From Delphinus delphis (Eukaryota > Chordata > Mammalia > Artiodactyla > Delphinidae), in contig NC_082688.1 in assembly GCF_949987515.2 (NCBI RefSeq), positions 77,132,731 through 77,196,730 on the forward strand: a stretch of DNA of 64,000 nt, given 5' to 3'. This document shows positions 33,541 through 45,943 of this stretch, piece by piece. The number at the start of each line of letters is the position of its first letter. The first letter of the stretch is position 1. The notes beneath the pieces were generated by a model. That model worked only from the letters and a program-made list of their open reading frames with translations, was not told where the DNA came from and did not search any database. The position numbers and the translations under genes are program-made.

Positions 33541-36500
33541 TTAGTATATTCCATAAAAAGAACAGAGATCCTGAGGGGATGTGGAGGAGTTCCTCATGAG
33601 TGATTGAAATATGAAACTCATAAACTATTTCCAAGAATATGATTCTCTCCACTGAAAATCGAGTTCTCTTGTCAGATATAAAATATTAAGAAAATTACAC
33701 TGTACCATATTTAGTCTACACGGTTCCTAAAATAATATGCTAGAAAAAATACAATAAATACTGTGTTGAAGTTGAGCCAATTAAGCAAGTAGAAACTCTA
33801 GTCATTATATTTTAAGACAATGGAAAGGGCAAAACTTCCTCACAGTAAGTAGCTTATTCTGGGAATACTGAGCTGATAGTTTCCCCCTTCACTCCCAACA
33901 CACACAGAAACATGGCTGTTGACAGAAAGTGATACAACTGAGGAAGTCAAGTTATAGATGTTCAGTCACCAACATGAGACTCCTGAGCTGGAGGCACTGT
34001 GATGATATCACCCACTGTCTCTGAGCATCAAAGGTGAGAGTGTTTTTCTTCTTATATCAGGCTGGTTAATTACTGCTCCAGCTTGGCAATTTTTTTCACC
34101 AGTGCAACTGTCAGTGTCTCTACATGTCCTTTATCTTTTTCTTACTTCTTTCTCTCTCTCCCTCTCCAACTCTCTTCTTTTTTCTCTAATTACTCTTTTT
34201 TGTTTGTTTTTAAAAATAAGTTTATGTTTTTGGGTCATCCCCAGCCAGCAATTTTCTTTTTAATGATGAAAATTAAGTTATGGAAAGCAATAAGTTAAGG
34301 AGAATTTAATAAAGTATCCAGAATGCCTGGGGAGAGAAATAAACTTACTGGTGACTAAGGAATACTACAGCTGTAATGTCAGCTCCTAGTCCTTTACATG
34401 GAATGTGCTTGAAAGAAACAAGGCTGATCTGGAATGAGCTGTGTCTCAGGGGCAAGTAGGTGGGACAGCCAACATGGTCTTGCAGGACATGTTAGAGAAT
34501 GAGTAAAAAAAACCACAATCAGTGGTAAAATTATTTTCTCAGTTGGAAATTTCCAGTGGTAGGCTGTGGCTTAGTGGAAATTTTAGAGTCTACCCTGAAC
34601 GAGACTCCAAATACCACTTGTCAAGATTGCATTAGAAAGAAAGAAAGCTGTCAGTCAAGGAACAAATCTGGTAACTGAAAATTATCCTAAGATTTCTATT
34701 GAGATATAATTTTGGACTACGGGACTAACGTTTCTATTTTAAAACGTTCATAAAACCATGAGCATCACTATTGAATCTATAGCTATAAAATCTTTTTCAT
34801 TTTGAGTTATGAATATTGCTATCTTTCTCTTTGTGAAAATTTCACTCCACTAGGGTTAATATCTAAGTTGAACTTATATGGGGTGCTTATAAGTTCAACT
34901 GGAAGAAAATTCCATGAAGTAGGAAGGATGACAGATATTCAGTGACTGATGAGTGACAAGAATGATGCTCCTTTACAGTACCGAAAAGTCTGTTTCCCCA
35001 TTTCCTCTTCAAGATTTCCAACTGTCCTATAATATTTTATAAACAGGTTAGGAATCCAGGTCTGATAGAGTGGAAGTGGATTTATTGGTTCTTGAATCCT
35101 AGTAGTTCTAAATAATAGTACAAAAGGGAAATAACTAGTCATTTGAGGAAGACCAGAAATATGGAGGACATATTTGAGACCACGTGGAGTATAAAGGAAA
35201 TAAGAGACATAGTTGGTCTTGATAAGCATCGGGGCATAGCGAGGCCTGCTGCTTCATCTGTGGTGTGAGAGTTGGGCCCTTGAAACAAACATCCCAGACA
35301 TAGCAGACACAGTGATCTTTCAGAAAATGTTGATACTGAGAAATATTACTTAAGAAAATGGGAAGGAAGCACACTTTAATATTAGAATCATACAACTTGA
35401 AAGACATTTTCTCCACAAAGAAAATAATCCTAAAGCAGTAACTGGGGCACCCAGAATAACTCAGAATACAAAACCACTAGTTCAGGTTCTGAAACTGATG
35501 TTTTAAAATATCTTATGAGTGTCATAAGACAAAGATGTCTGAATTTGGAAACTATTCTGGTGTCAAATTTTAATGAAATGCAAGGCAAATAAGATGAACA
35601 GAAGATGATGAACTAATAATCGCTCAAATCTCATTAAAAAAAAAAAAACGGTGAAAGAAGTATGTTCAGGTAGGCAAATATCTAAGTTTTCTCCATCCAT
35701 TTACTAGGTTAAACTAGAGGGGTGGCAAGTCCAGAAAACACACCATTAAAGAGAACTCCAATGAACTGCACGTAGGTAGAATTAAAAGCCAGAGATAATA
35801 GGCCTAAGTGTTGGCAGTATCAAAAGGAGGTGCAGTGTCAGAGAGGGTTGAACCTGGGCTTTGTAGGGGAGCAAATTAGTGTCACAGAGTGTTTCATGCA
35901 ACTTCCCTGTGTCCTGGAACTGATTTGGGGAACCTTAAATTGATGCAAAGAAGTTTCAAACACTCCCCCTATTCTAAAGAAAGTCCAGAATAATTGGAGT
36001 CTGACATCTTCCCAAGACTCAGCCAGTCATGGTCCAATAAGTTCTGTTACTCAACTGTCCACCCCTTTCTTCTATTCCATTTACATAAAACCACTATGGG
36101 AAGGGTAGATATTTCAAAGAACTCTGTTGAATTTCTACATAAGCACCTAGAAGGGAGTGATACAGCTTGTGCTACCCTTTCCTGTTGAGGAGGAGGTGTG
36201 TGTTCCTCATCTACAATCTAAGGGAATGTGGTTCACAGAGAATAATTTGTAGAGATGAGGGATGTCTGAGAGAGAAGATGATCCTGGCATTTCATTTCCC
36301 TTTTGGAAGTGTTCTTATGCAGTGATTTGCTGATAATGATATCTGTGCCTTTTTTGAACAGAACAATAAGATAATTGGCAAAGAAGGATGGGGGGAGAAC
36401 AGGCCTGGAGAGGAGAGAGGACAGCCATGTAGCAGTCAGCCTTCTACCCCTTGTGGTGTCAAAAGGATGTGTGGGGTTTTATGGGTCTGTTGGACACTTG

Positions 36501-37303
36501 GAAGGAGGTGAGCTTCAGCTGCCCTGTAGGGACCACACTCAAGAAGGAGGCTTTCTGTATGACTGGTTCTACTAAACAGAGGCTCAAGCTGTGGCAGAGA
36601 GTGGAAAGAAATTAAACTGGAATCAGGTGGCCCTCATCAGCATGGGCAGTTATGGGGGGTGTCTTTGATAAAACCTCTCAAGGAACCCACATATACCTAA
36701 TCCACATTTGCAGCAAAGAGAACATTGAGCTACTGTCAATATTTAGTGAAAGAAAGGGCAAAACAGCCAAAGGCGGGGCTCTCAAAGCAGCCTGAGAACA
36801 GAGATACAATGCCTCACTATTCAAGGCTTCTTTGGCAGATGTCTGGGGGAAGGGAAGAGATAAACATTAAATACCATATAAGACTGAAGGGTTAAACAAA
36901 GCCATAGACCTTGTACTTAAAAGTGACTGGAAGTTAGGGAATCTGTCCACAATGTAGTGTTACTAACAGTCCTCCAAGAAACATGTGCCAAGGTGATTAA
37001 ACAAGCAAGGATTTTTATTATGGTAAGGAAGCAACTGTGAGAGAAAATGGGAAGGAAGCCTGAGGAACCTGGGAGAGCCAGGCATCAGATGACAATGCAG
37101 CGCTGACGCTGAGTGAAGGGGAAAGGGTAGGAAGAGTGGGTGGGTGGAAATGTCATAATCAGCTGTGTGGTCTAGGGAAGATTTAGCAAGGTGCTTGGGA
37201 ACATGTCAGCCAAAGTTGCCTATTAGAGGAATTCCATGTCTTCCAGAAATAGACTTGCTTTATATCCCTGCAGAGTAGCATCCCAAGAAAAGCACATGAA
37301 CTA
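33541..37303. other. Unclassified intergenic DNA
   Basis: 3.8 kb without a recognisable gene. Pyrimidine-rich tracts lie at 34126-34205 and an A-run at 35636-35648. Parts of 36340-37250 could be an old LTR element, but no end or conserved motif is clear enough to name. Confidence 0.4.
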
Positions 37304-37395
37304 GGATAATAGATCTATTAGTATCTATTGGATAATAGATCTATTATTATCTGTTGGATAATAGATCTATTATTATCAGATAATAGATAGGTAAT
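37304..37395. repeat. 26-bp tandem repeat with nested palindromes
   Basis: Three successive units begin GGATAATAGATCTATT at 37304, 37330 and 37356, with a partial fourth (TAATAGATAGG) and then 'gtaatagtatctatctatag'. Each full unit contains the perfect palindrome AATAGATCTATT; in units 2 and 3 it extends to ATAATAGATCTATTAT. The units differ at only a few positions in their second half. Confidence 0.9.
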
Positions 37396-38339
37396 AGTAT
37401 CTATCTATAGAGCACAGCACCTGGGGTTCTGGATCTATTATGTTCCCTGTAGTTGAAGGTCTACAAGAAATACTGTCAAGGCCACTTCAGTAGTTAAGAG
37501 AAAGTAAAGGGGAGTTTTGACAGAGCATGGGTGCAGGAAGTGTTGGGAAAAAACTGAAGCTTGAGCCCCACAAGTTCTATCTGACCAATAAAGTGATTAT
37601 ATAAATTGATGAGTAGCTTGGGAGAACAGCAGAGGCAAATAATTCAGGATCTAGGACATGATTGAGGAAGTTTTGTGCTGGCCATGTAGCCCATCGGTAG
37701 CTACAACCTGGACACAAGGAAAAGAGAGAAAACTAGAGCCTTTAAAATGGAATGCTAGACATGGAATGCTAGAACCATCAGTTTTAAATAGTGCTCAAAG
37801 AAATAATTTTGTTGCTATTGTTGTTCTTTATGTATTTACCTTGCCTCATGTATTATTTTATCTCTTTTTATTTTATTTTTCCTGAGGTTACTAATTCTGA
37901 AAAAGAGACATTATTAACCAAATGCATTTGGGATAAAAACTCTCACAACTGCTGCTTAAAAAATAAACTTTTATTTTGGACATTATCATGATTTTCAAAC
38001 GTAGGTAAAATAGGAAAATGAGCTTGATATATTAGTCACTATCTTCAACGTGCTTTTTCTTTCATCAACATCCTTTCCCCATTTCACTCCCCGTGGATTA
38101 TTTTGAAGCACAACCAAGCCATCATATAACTTTACTATAGTAAAGCTCTAGGTGCTCTTCTAAAATGATAGGTGGGCAACTTCATGAAAGTTGAGGATTT
38201 ATGACTTGTTTCATGGTGACTCAGAGAGCTTAGAAAGGTAGCACAAATTGTTGGCACTGCTGAAATTTGATTTAGTTTTGAATAATTAATTGATTCCAAG
38301 GACATTTATTAATTGAGTACTTTGCGGGAGGGAATTTTA
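37396..38339. other. Unclassified intergenic DNA
   Basis: No gene is visible. A decayed L2/MIR-type tail ('gacatttattaattgagtac', near 38301) borders the MIR that follows. Confidence 0.4.
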
Positions 38340-38570
38340 AATATAGATTAAAAGTTTAAGAGTTACATGGGTTTAGTCCATATCCCACCTCTAACACTGT
38401 CTACCTAAATATATAAAGCTCTCCACTGCCTTTATATGTTCATCTGTACAATAAAACTAATATTACTTACCAATTAAGTTGGTTGTAAGCATTAAATATG
38501 TTGTATAAACAATGTGTTCTGAATAAGCGGCACTATACATGGTAGCTAATGCTATTATTTGTACTTCAAT
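38340..38570 (+). repeat. MIR SINE fragment
   Basis: Decayed MIR core and tail: 'tatgttcatctgtacaataaaactaatattacttacc', 'gttggttgtaagcattaaatatg', 'gtagctaatgctattattt'. Confidence 0.75.
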
Positions 38571-38864
38571 GCAGTGAAGTAACAATGTGAGATGCTAGGG
38601 AGAGAGAAGAGGAACTCCTCATGAGAAACTGATTAGGTTGAAATAAGATTTTCCTGGAATAATGGAGTGATGCCAGAGTTACACTCTTGCAGTCTAGGTG
38701 GCAATAATCTTTCTGTGGTGCTCAGAGGTCTCTGCGTTTCCATTCCCGAACTTCTTTCCCCAAACAATATTTTCTCCTTACCGTAGTTGATCCCCATCAG
38801 TTATCCAATCTAAGATATTTATGATGTCAGCAGGTTATCTCAAGTTTCACAGAGAACATGTAAA

Positions 38865-40345
38865 ACAATGTTCAGCTATCAAATCCAAGCTGGTTCTTTT
38901 ACAGAAATTGACAAGCTGATTGAAAAATTCATATGGAAATGCAAGGAATTCAGAATAGCCAAAACAATCTTGAAAAAGAAAAAAGTTGGAGGACTCACAC
39001 CTCAGACATACTATGGGTCAATGAAATACTATTTAGTGTCCAGAAATAAACCTTTACATTTCAGGCCAATTTATGATGAACAAGGGTACCAGGATAATTT
39101 GATTGGAGAGGAATCTTTTCCACAAATGGTTCTGGCACAAACAGATATCCAGTGCAAAAGAATGAAGTTGGAACTTTAACTCACACCGTACACAAAAATT
39201 ACCTCAAAATAGATCAAATACCTAAAATTGAGTCTAAATTATTAAATTCCTAGAAGAAAATGTAGAAGTGAATCTTCACCACCTTGGGCTAGGCATGATA
39301 CCTAAAGCACAAGCAACCAAAGAAAAATAGATAAATTGACCTTATCAAAATTTAAAACTTTTGTACCTTCAGAGGATGATACTATCAAGATAGTTGAAAG
39401 ACAACTCACTGAGTGAGAGAAAATATTAGTCATGTATCCAGTATTAGATTTATATCTGTAACAAAAATAACTCTTGTAACTTGGTTATGACAAAATAACC
39501 AAACTAAAAATAGGCAAATTATTTCAATAGATATCTCTCCAAAGAAGAAATAAGCACAGAAAATAACTCAACACCATTAATCATTAGATATGAAACTCAA
39601 AACCACAATGAGATACCACTTTACACTCACAAAGATGGCCACAGTGGAAAAGACTATAAATGTTGGTGAGGATGTAAAGAAATTGGAACCTTTCTATATA
39701 GTTGGTGGGAATGGAAAATGGTGTAGTGGCTTTGGAAAACAGTTTGGCAGTTCATCAAAATGTTAAATATAATGTTACCATATGGCCTAGCGATTCTCCT
39801 TCTGGGTATAGTCCCAAGAGAACTGAAAATGCACATTCACATAAAAGTTTGTATGGAATGTTCATAGCCTCTTTATTCATAAGGAGAAACAACCTAAATG
39901 CCCACCAACTGAGGAATGAATTTTAAAATGTAGAAATCCCTGCAATGGAACTTTACTCAGCCATACATAAAAAGGAAAGAAGTACAGGTACATGCAACAA
40001 CATGGATGAATTCTGAAAATATTATGCTAAGTGAGCAAATATAGTCACAAAAGACTTCAACTGTGTGATTACATTTATATAGAAGGTCCAGAATAGGCAA
40101 TCTAGAGAGACAGAAAATAGGTTAGTGTTTGCCTAGGGTTTAAGGTGGTGTGAGGTGTTGGGAACAACTGCTAGCAGGTATAGAGTTTCCTTTTGGGATG
40201 ATGAGAATGTTGTAAAGTTAGATTGCAATTGTGGTTGCAGAAATGTGGGAGTGTTCTAAACATCATTGAGTTGTTAGCTTTAAATGGGTGAATTTCTTGG
40301 CATGAGAATTATATCTCAATACACCTGTTTTGAAAAACATAATAT
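38865..40345 (+). mobile_element. Old LINE-1 (L1M type), sense: ORF2 C-terminal half and 3'UTR
   Basis: Begins in ORF2 at 'gaaattgacaagctgattgaaaaattcatatggaaatgcaagg' (38903) and runs in order through 'ggttctggcacaaacagatatcc' (39126), 'aaaacttttgtaccttcagaggatgatactatcaag' (39353), 'gtaacttggttatgac' region, 'ccacaatgagataccactttacactc' (39603), 'gtagtggctttggaaaacagtttggcagttc' (39724), 'gcaacaacatggatgaa' (39995) to the 3'UTR ending 'gagaattatatctcaatacacctg' (40303). The 103-codon frame at 38868-39179 is an ORF2 relic (IDKLIEKFIWKCKEFRIAKTI). The substitution level is high. Confidence 0.9.
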
Positions 40346-40687
40346 TCAAAAGGTGCCAGAGAAATCTGAATGAAGACATTAAATCTTAGTATTTCTAAGC
40401 AATACTTACGGAATATGAGGAAACCAGAGATCTAAGGGATTTGAGGAATGCAGAGTAGACTGATTGAGGTTATTATTTGAAATTCCTTTAATAAGACTGA
40501 CTTAGAACATGAGTAGTCCCATTGGTGGCAAACTGGTTAGATTCCAGAGGTCAAAAAGCACGAGTTGGCTGGGTCTCTGGAGAAATCTGCTGAGCAGAGA
40601 AAGCTTTGTTAGCCTGGGTAATGAGAAGTACCAGGTTGTTTGGAAATCAGTATGATGAGGAAAAGGATTTAAAATTCTTCAGAAAGC
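40346..40687. other. Unclassified intergenic DNA
   Basis: No gene or repeat is recognised. Confidence 0.4.
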
Positions 40688-40927
40688 CTCTAGGTGAGGG
40701 ATCAATAGACTTTTTCTTTAAAGAGCCAGAGTAAATATAATATTTTAGGTTTGCAGACCATATGGTCATTGTCACAGCTTTTCAACTCTCTCCTTTTATT
40801 GAGAAAGCAGCCACAGACAGTATGTATGTGAATGGGAGTGTCCATGTTCCATTCAGATTTTATTGGTAAAACAGGGTGATGGCTGGATTTGGCGTACAGA
40901 CCATAGCTTGCCACCTCTGCTCTAGGG
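40688..40927 (+). mobile_element. MER20-type hAT-Charlie MITE
   Basis: The 224-bp body (40696-40919) follows the non-autonomous hAT consensus: a decayed GGTCGGCAAAC-like start, 'ctttttctttaaagagccagagtaaatataatattttagg', 'gaaagcagccacagacagtatgtatgtgaatggg' and the terminal 'ggatttggcgtacagaccatagcttgccacctctg'. An 8-bp duplication with one change (CTCTAGGT / CTCTAGGG) flanks it, the correct length for hAT transposition. Length is close to the family's roughly 220 bp. Confidence 0.85.
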
Positions 40928-42769
40928 GAAAGCTGATGTTACAGAGAAGGTCTGGAATGGACAATTGTCTAGATCCAATTCCCAGATCTTCTATCCTATG
41001 GTGAATAGAAACAGATGGAAACTTGTATATGACTGCTAATATAACAACACGTATGACTCATTTAATGACATTTCACTCAACTGGGCACTTGGAATTCCCA
41101 GACCAGTCCAGTGTGTGAGAAGAGGGCCATGGAAGCAGCTCAGCCTGTTGCTCTATGTGCAGTCTGAGGAGAGATGCAGTAGTTGCATAAAAGATAGTTA
41201 TTATTTTTTATTGTTTTAACTCTAATGCTTTAGTAGAAAGAAAATAAGAGGCCCTGGTAAAAGTTAAAGAATTTCCTCAAGATGGACCTGTTTCTTAGCT
41301 GACAATAGATGTCCCAGTATAACAAATGGCTTTATGGAAAGTTAAGCCTAAAGTCTCATGTGGGTTATGAAATAGTAAAAATGTTATCTTGTGGGATCTT
41401 TGCATGTTTTCTGGGAGCAAATGCAAATAAGTAATAGTAAGACACTAAGGAGACATTGAAATCATCAGCCAGATAAAAATCTTATGCAAATTTAAAGGAA
41501 GAATAGTAGCAACAGAGCTTAGATTGCTTCTCGAGTGTTTCTCTGAAGACACTGTTGCAGAAAGAACATTTAGGAACCAAGGGTTCTAGAGGGCTGTTAT
41601 TGGAGTTATACTAGTGGGGATTCATCCTAATGACTCCAGGGAATTAATTCTGCTTGGTCATCTCTCCCTCCCTCCCCCTTACTTTTTTTTTCTGTTTATC
41701 ATTTATTAATGACGTTAGTGTGGCGGTTTCATTTACAAAGATCCACGTTCAAGGGAACCTATGTCATATGGGGTCTCTATCAGTGCTCAGTCATGAAAAT
41801 CAGCCCATGAGTAGAGGGAGGGCAGGATGAGGAAGGTGTCTGGGGCCACATTTGGGATACTTGATGAGCTTAGTGACAGAAATCTATGCGTGTTGGTGGG
41901 ACACCCTCATGGTTCCCATCCCAGACCTGCTTTTAACATCACCATTTTTCCATTCAGGTAATTTGGTTCCGTTACTAACTGAATGTAATGTTCTTATTGT
42001 GTGAGCAACAAGAGGTATAAAGCTGAGGTGATACGTTTAAAGTGGGTAACTAGCTTTGGAATCAAAATATTGAGAATGAAAAATGTGAATCTGTCCTTCA
42101 TTACATAACTTATGAATTAAAGATGTGAGTAACAACCAGGGACTCTAAGTGAGAGATAGGGGGTTGGAGAAGGGCTGGTGTTGATCCTCAGAATTCCCCA
42201 TATATACAAGTATTAACCCAATGGGTAGTACCTGTGGCATTGGTTAAAAAAAAAAAAAATTACAAAGTCACTAGGCCTAATCAGTGGCATCCTTTCTTTG
42301 TTCAGTTAGTGCTTCTGTTAATATATTCAGTGACAGTCTGCATGTTCAAGGTGAACCAGGAAACTGGTGACTGTGGCTTTTGAGGGAGAGAACTGCATAG
42401 GAAGTAGGTATGAGAAAAGAAAGTGAGTTTAAGTGAGCAGAGTTTAAGTGATCCTTAGTAGCTTGGGAGACCAGAGACTAGTCTCCAATCCTCCATGGAC
42501 ACTGTCCCCATTGCCCTCGTAGAATTACTCCCAGAGGCTTCCAAATAGTTATCTAGTTTTAACACTTAGTTTCTATTCCCATTATACCTTGAGCCTGAAA
42601 ACATGGAGCTGAGAAAATTCCAGGAATCCTCACTGCAAGTAGGAGACATGTTGAGCTGAACATTCTCAAACTCTGAGAAAAGAAACAATAGAGGAACCCT
42701 TGTAGACGTGAGGAAGGCTGGAGCTTTTAGGATTATAACTGAAACTGGGTGGAAGTTCTAAATTATCCC
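40928..42769. other. Unclassified intergenic DNA
   Basis: No gene is recognised. A C/T-rich run is at 41665-41695 and an A-run at 42246-42259. Confidence 0.4.
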
Positions 42770-42985
42770 AGAGTTGGAAAGAGCAAACTACGGTTTCACA
42801 TTCTCAGAACTGCTTTCCATGACCAACCTCTGTCAGTTAAGTCCCACACTTCCTTCGGCCTTTGTTACTTTCTATCACTTCGCCCTATGGTTTCCTCCTA
42901 GCACTTGCCATAATCAGAAATCATTTTGTTCATTGTTGTTTTTATTTATTATATACTTCTGCTTCCAGAATTAAAATTCTGTGGT
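42770..42985 (+). repeat. L2 (LINE-2) fragment
   Basis: 'cttcggcctttgttactttctatcacttcgccctatggtttcctcctagcacttgccataatcagaaatc' followed by a T-rich 'ttatttattatatacttctgcttccagaattaaaattctgtg' is a decayed L2 3' region in sense orientation. Confidence 0.6.
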
Positions 42986-43020
42986 GAAAAAAACCTGTCT
43001 GGTTTAGATTAACAAACTTG

Positions 43021-43420
43021 GAAAGTGCTATAACATCTTTAAGCTTCAGTTTCCTAAAGTATGAAATAGGGATTATAAGACATACCTCAAAGATTTGTTG
43101 TAAAGATTAAATGAGATAGTACAGTTTACCCTTGAACAATAAGGGTTTGAACTTTGCAGGTTCACTTACACATGGAATTTTTTCTAAAAGTACTGCTGCA
43201 ATACTATACCCTGGGAAGTTTATTGAATCTGCTGCTGCAGAACCACTGATAGAGACAGGTTGACTGTAAAGTTATACCTGGATTTTCCACTGCATGGGGA
43301 GTTGACATCCCTAACCCCTTGTGCCCTTTAAGAGTCAACTATGCATGAAAAGCAGTTATCAAAGTGACTGAAACTCAAGAAGCATTTAATAAAAGACAGA
43401 TGTTATTCCTGCTGTCATCT
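43021..43420 (+). repeat. MIR SINE split by a MER2-type transposon
   Basis: MIR core 'aagcttcagtttcctaaagtatgaaatagggattataagacatacctcaaagatttgttgtaaagattaaatgagata' (43040-43118) stops at the transposon and appears to resume at 43348 with 'aaagcagttatcaaagtgactg...caagaagcatttaataaaagacagatgttattcc', the MIR tail. Confidence 0.75.
43120..43342 (+). mobile_element. MER2-type TcMar-Tigger element inserted in MIR
   Basis: Starts CAGTTTACCCTTGAACAATA (43122) and ends 'aagagtcaact' (43340), matching the inverted termini of MER2 (CAGTTGACCCTTGAACAAC). Internal 'gggtttgaactttgcaggttcacttacacatgga' and 'ttatacctggattttccactgcatggggagttgacatccctaacccc' also fit. TA at both edges agrees with Tc1/mariner insertion. 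It is internally deleted relative to the roughly 345-bp family length. Confidence 0.85.
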
Positions 43421-43491
43421 TTATTGTCATCATCCCAGATCCTGTTCTTTATAATATGATGACAGGTGTAAAGAAAACACAACAACTTGAA

Positions 43492-43538
43492 GGGGAGAGA
43501 GAGAGAGGAGAGAGAGAGGAAGAAAGAGGGAGAGAGGA
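43492..43538 (+). repeat. (GA)n-rich simple repeat
   Basis: Imperfect GAGA/GGAGA run of about 47 bases. Confidence 0.9.
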
Positions 43539-43548
43539 AAATGCTATC

Positions 43549-44130
43549 AGTTATTTATTGCTCCATAATAAATCACTCCAAAACTTAGTATTATGAAACC
43601 ATCATTTTTTTTTTATGCTTAGTAATAGTGTTTCTGAGGTAAGAAATAGGATTGGGTTTAATGGGACAACTTTCTCTTCTCCACCATCTCTGGGACCTTG
43701 GCTGGGCAGACTTAAAGGTTTGAGGTGACTCAACATCTGGGACTGGAATCACCTGGAGGTATATTCCTTCACACGTCTGGCCTAGGTGCTGTTTGTTAGC
43801 TGAGACATCAGATTGGTCGTGGGTCAGAACACCTGCACTTCGATCTGCATGTGTTCTCTCTGTGTGGTCTCATTTGAATTTCCTCACAATGTGACGGCAT
43901 GGTTTTCCTAGAAGAAATTCAAAGAGAGCAAGGCAGAAGTATATAACATTTCAATGCTTTATTCTCACAAGTGGTAAAATGTCACTTCCCCTCTTAAGAC
44001 AGATGCAAAAGTTCAGATCAAGGGGAGGGGACCTGGGTGGTACTATTACCTGGGATAATTTTCAACATTATGTTGAAAGTATGTGGGATGCAGTATCTTG
44101 GTGCATCCTTGGAGAATACAATCTACTGCA
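43549..44130 (+). mobile_element. Ancient LTR-like repeat (MaLR/MLT1-type, tentative)
   Basis: A diverged copy of a common mammalian repeat: 'ttattgctccataataaatcactccaaaacttag' start, a middle with 'gggaccttggctgggcagac', 'tggaatcacctggagg', 'gtgttctctctgtgtggtctc', 'cctcacaatgtgacggc', 'agtggtaaaatgtcacttcc', 'caaggggaggggac' and an end near 'gagaatacaatctactgca' (44130). Only the LTR-like part is present; no internal viral gene is seen. The subfamily name is uncertain. Confidence 0.5.
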
Positions 44131-45469
44131 GAAACCATTGCATGTAGTTTAGTCTGACAAGGTTGAGAAAGAAGCCCAAAGAGGGATATTCACCCTCAAC
44201 AGCCCCCTCTCACTGACATGCAAGTGCTAACTTCTCTATCAGGAATGCCAATTCTTCCATTTTTATTATCATGTCCTCTCACTTGTCTTCTCTGTGTCTA
44301 AATATTTGCAAGTTGGGTATATGGAAATATCATTACATTAAAAAAATGGAATAAGGAGGAAGAACAAATTTAGAGGAAGAGTGATTAAAATATTAATATA
44401 TAGTGTTTAAGTAGCTAGGGGTGTTTAGACATGGACAGAAAGGGGTATTTTGTAGATAGTGCAAAATCAGGGGTTCTTTTGACCTGAGGGTTCTGAGGCC
44501 CCGTTTGTGAATGTTGGTGTAGGAGGCCATTAAAAAAGTGATTAAAGTAATGTGAAGAAATTGTTGTTCTGTTCACTGGATGGGAAGAGGTTTTAACAAA
44601 GATACTTGGGACCAGTATGTTCGGTCAGAAACATCTAGAGAGTGGATAATTAAACTTAATCACCTTTCTCTGAATATTTTCTTCAAGAAACAAGTAAGGA
44701 GGAAAGAGCCTTGGGGAATGAAGACAGGGAGGAAAGTGGCTGAAAGTAAGTGTCCTTGGAATAAGACTGAGAGCATTTTAAGGTTATCTACTTATGAGAC
44801 ATAGGAGAAAAATTGGGCAGAAGCCTGTGATTTTGCTGCATTGTCAACACTGGCCATGCTCCTCTTCTTCCTCCCTCTCCTTTTGTGGACCATCTGTGGT
44901 TTGTTATTTCTCCCTTTTTCTAGGTTTATCTTCTCCTATTCTTTTAAAGGGACTTGATTAGATTGCCCTACTGTATTCCACTTCCTTGATGAAAACTATC
45001 ACAGAGCATTTGTCAGGAAGGCCACTTCATCACTTTGGAGTGATGGGAGGAGCAGTGTCTTGAGAGGGCCCAATTTGCTGCAGAGGAATAGAGAGGAACT
45101 GTAAACTGGGCAATGTAATCTTATCACTACTGATCTTTGGTTGACTGGTTTCCATCCACAGGGCTGAGACAGAGCATTGTTAGGGTTTACTGAAATAAGG
45201 TGGTACTTTTGGACAGAAAGCATAAACTAGATTGGTAGCTTGACTAATTTAGGCTGAAGATACCTGAAATCTATTAAAATAACAACATATGAGAGAATGT
45301 ACTTGAATGAATTAAGGCTAAATACATATTTAGCCAATATATCATACATTATTTTTTTTTTTTACTACGTAACTAGTGATGTTCTAGCTACTAAAATGGA
45401 AGAGAAAGAAAGAGTGAGAGCACGCATGAGAGAAGTCTAGAGTAAAGGAGATTGATTGAAAAAAATATC
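44131..45469. other. Unclassified intergenic DNA
   Basis: No gene is recognised. A T-run lies at 45351-45363. Confidence 0.4.
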
Positions 45470-45707
45470 CATGTAGAATGTAAAACAGACAGCTAGTGGG
45501 AAGCAGCCACATAGCACAGGGAGATCAGCTCGGTGCTTTGTGACCACCTAGAGGGGTGGGATAGGGAGAGTGGGAGGGAGAACCAAGAGGGAGGAGATAT
45601 GGGGATATATGTATACATATAGCTGATTCACTTTGTTATAAAGCAGAAACTAACACACCATTGTAAAGCAATTATACTCCAATAAAGATGTTAAAAAAAA
45701 CATGTAG
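45470..45707 (+). mobile_element. Severely 5'-truncated LINE-1 (3' end only), sense
   Basis: About 225 bp of L1 3'UTR starting near 45477 ('aatgtaaaacagacagctagtggg') and ending with the polyadenylation signal AATAAA (45681-45686), GATGTT and poly-A (to 45700). CATGTAG occurs at 45470-45476 and 45701-45707, directly at both ends, as a short target-site duplication. The 3'UTR is nearly intact and matches copies 1 and 3 in reverse, so this is one of the younger insertions. Confidence 0.93.
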
Positions 45708-45912
45708 GTATTGAGATAATTTATAATCATAAAATGTAAACCAATTAAATGTTCAATAATGAGAATGTTGATATAAAAGTGTCACACACACACACCTGTG
45801 TCTGTAACCATTAAAGTAAAATTAAATGACACGGAAAATGATCACATCGTTCCATGGAAGATACAAATAAGAATGTGCAGTATAATTCAATTTCCATGAA
45901 TATACATATATA

Positions 45913-45943
<31 letters not shown>

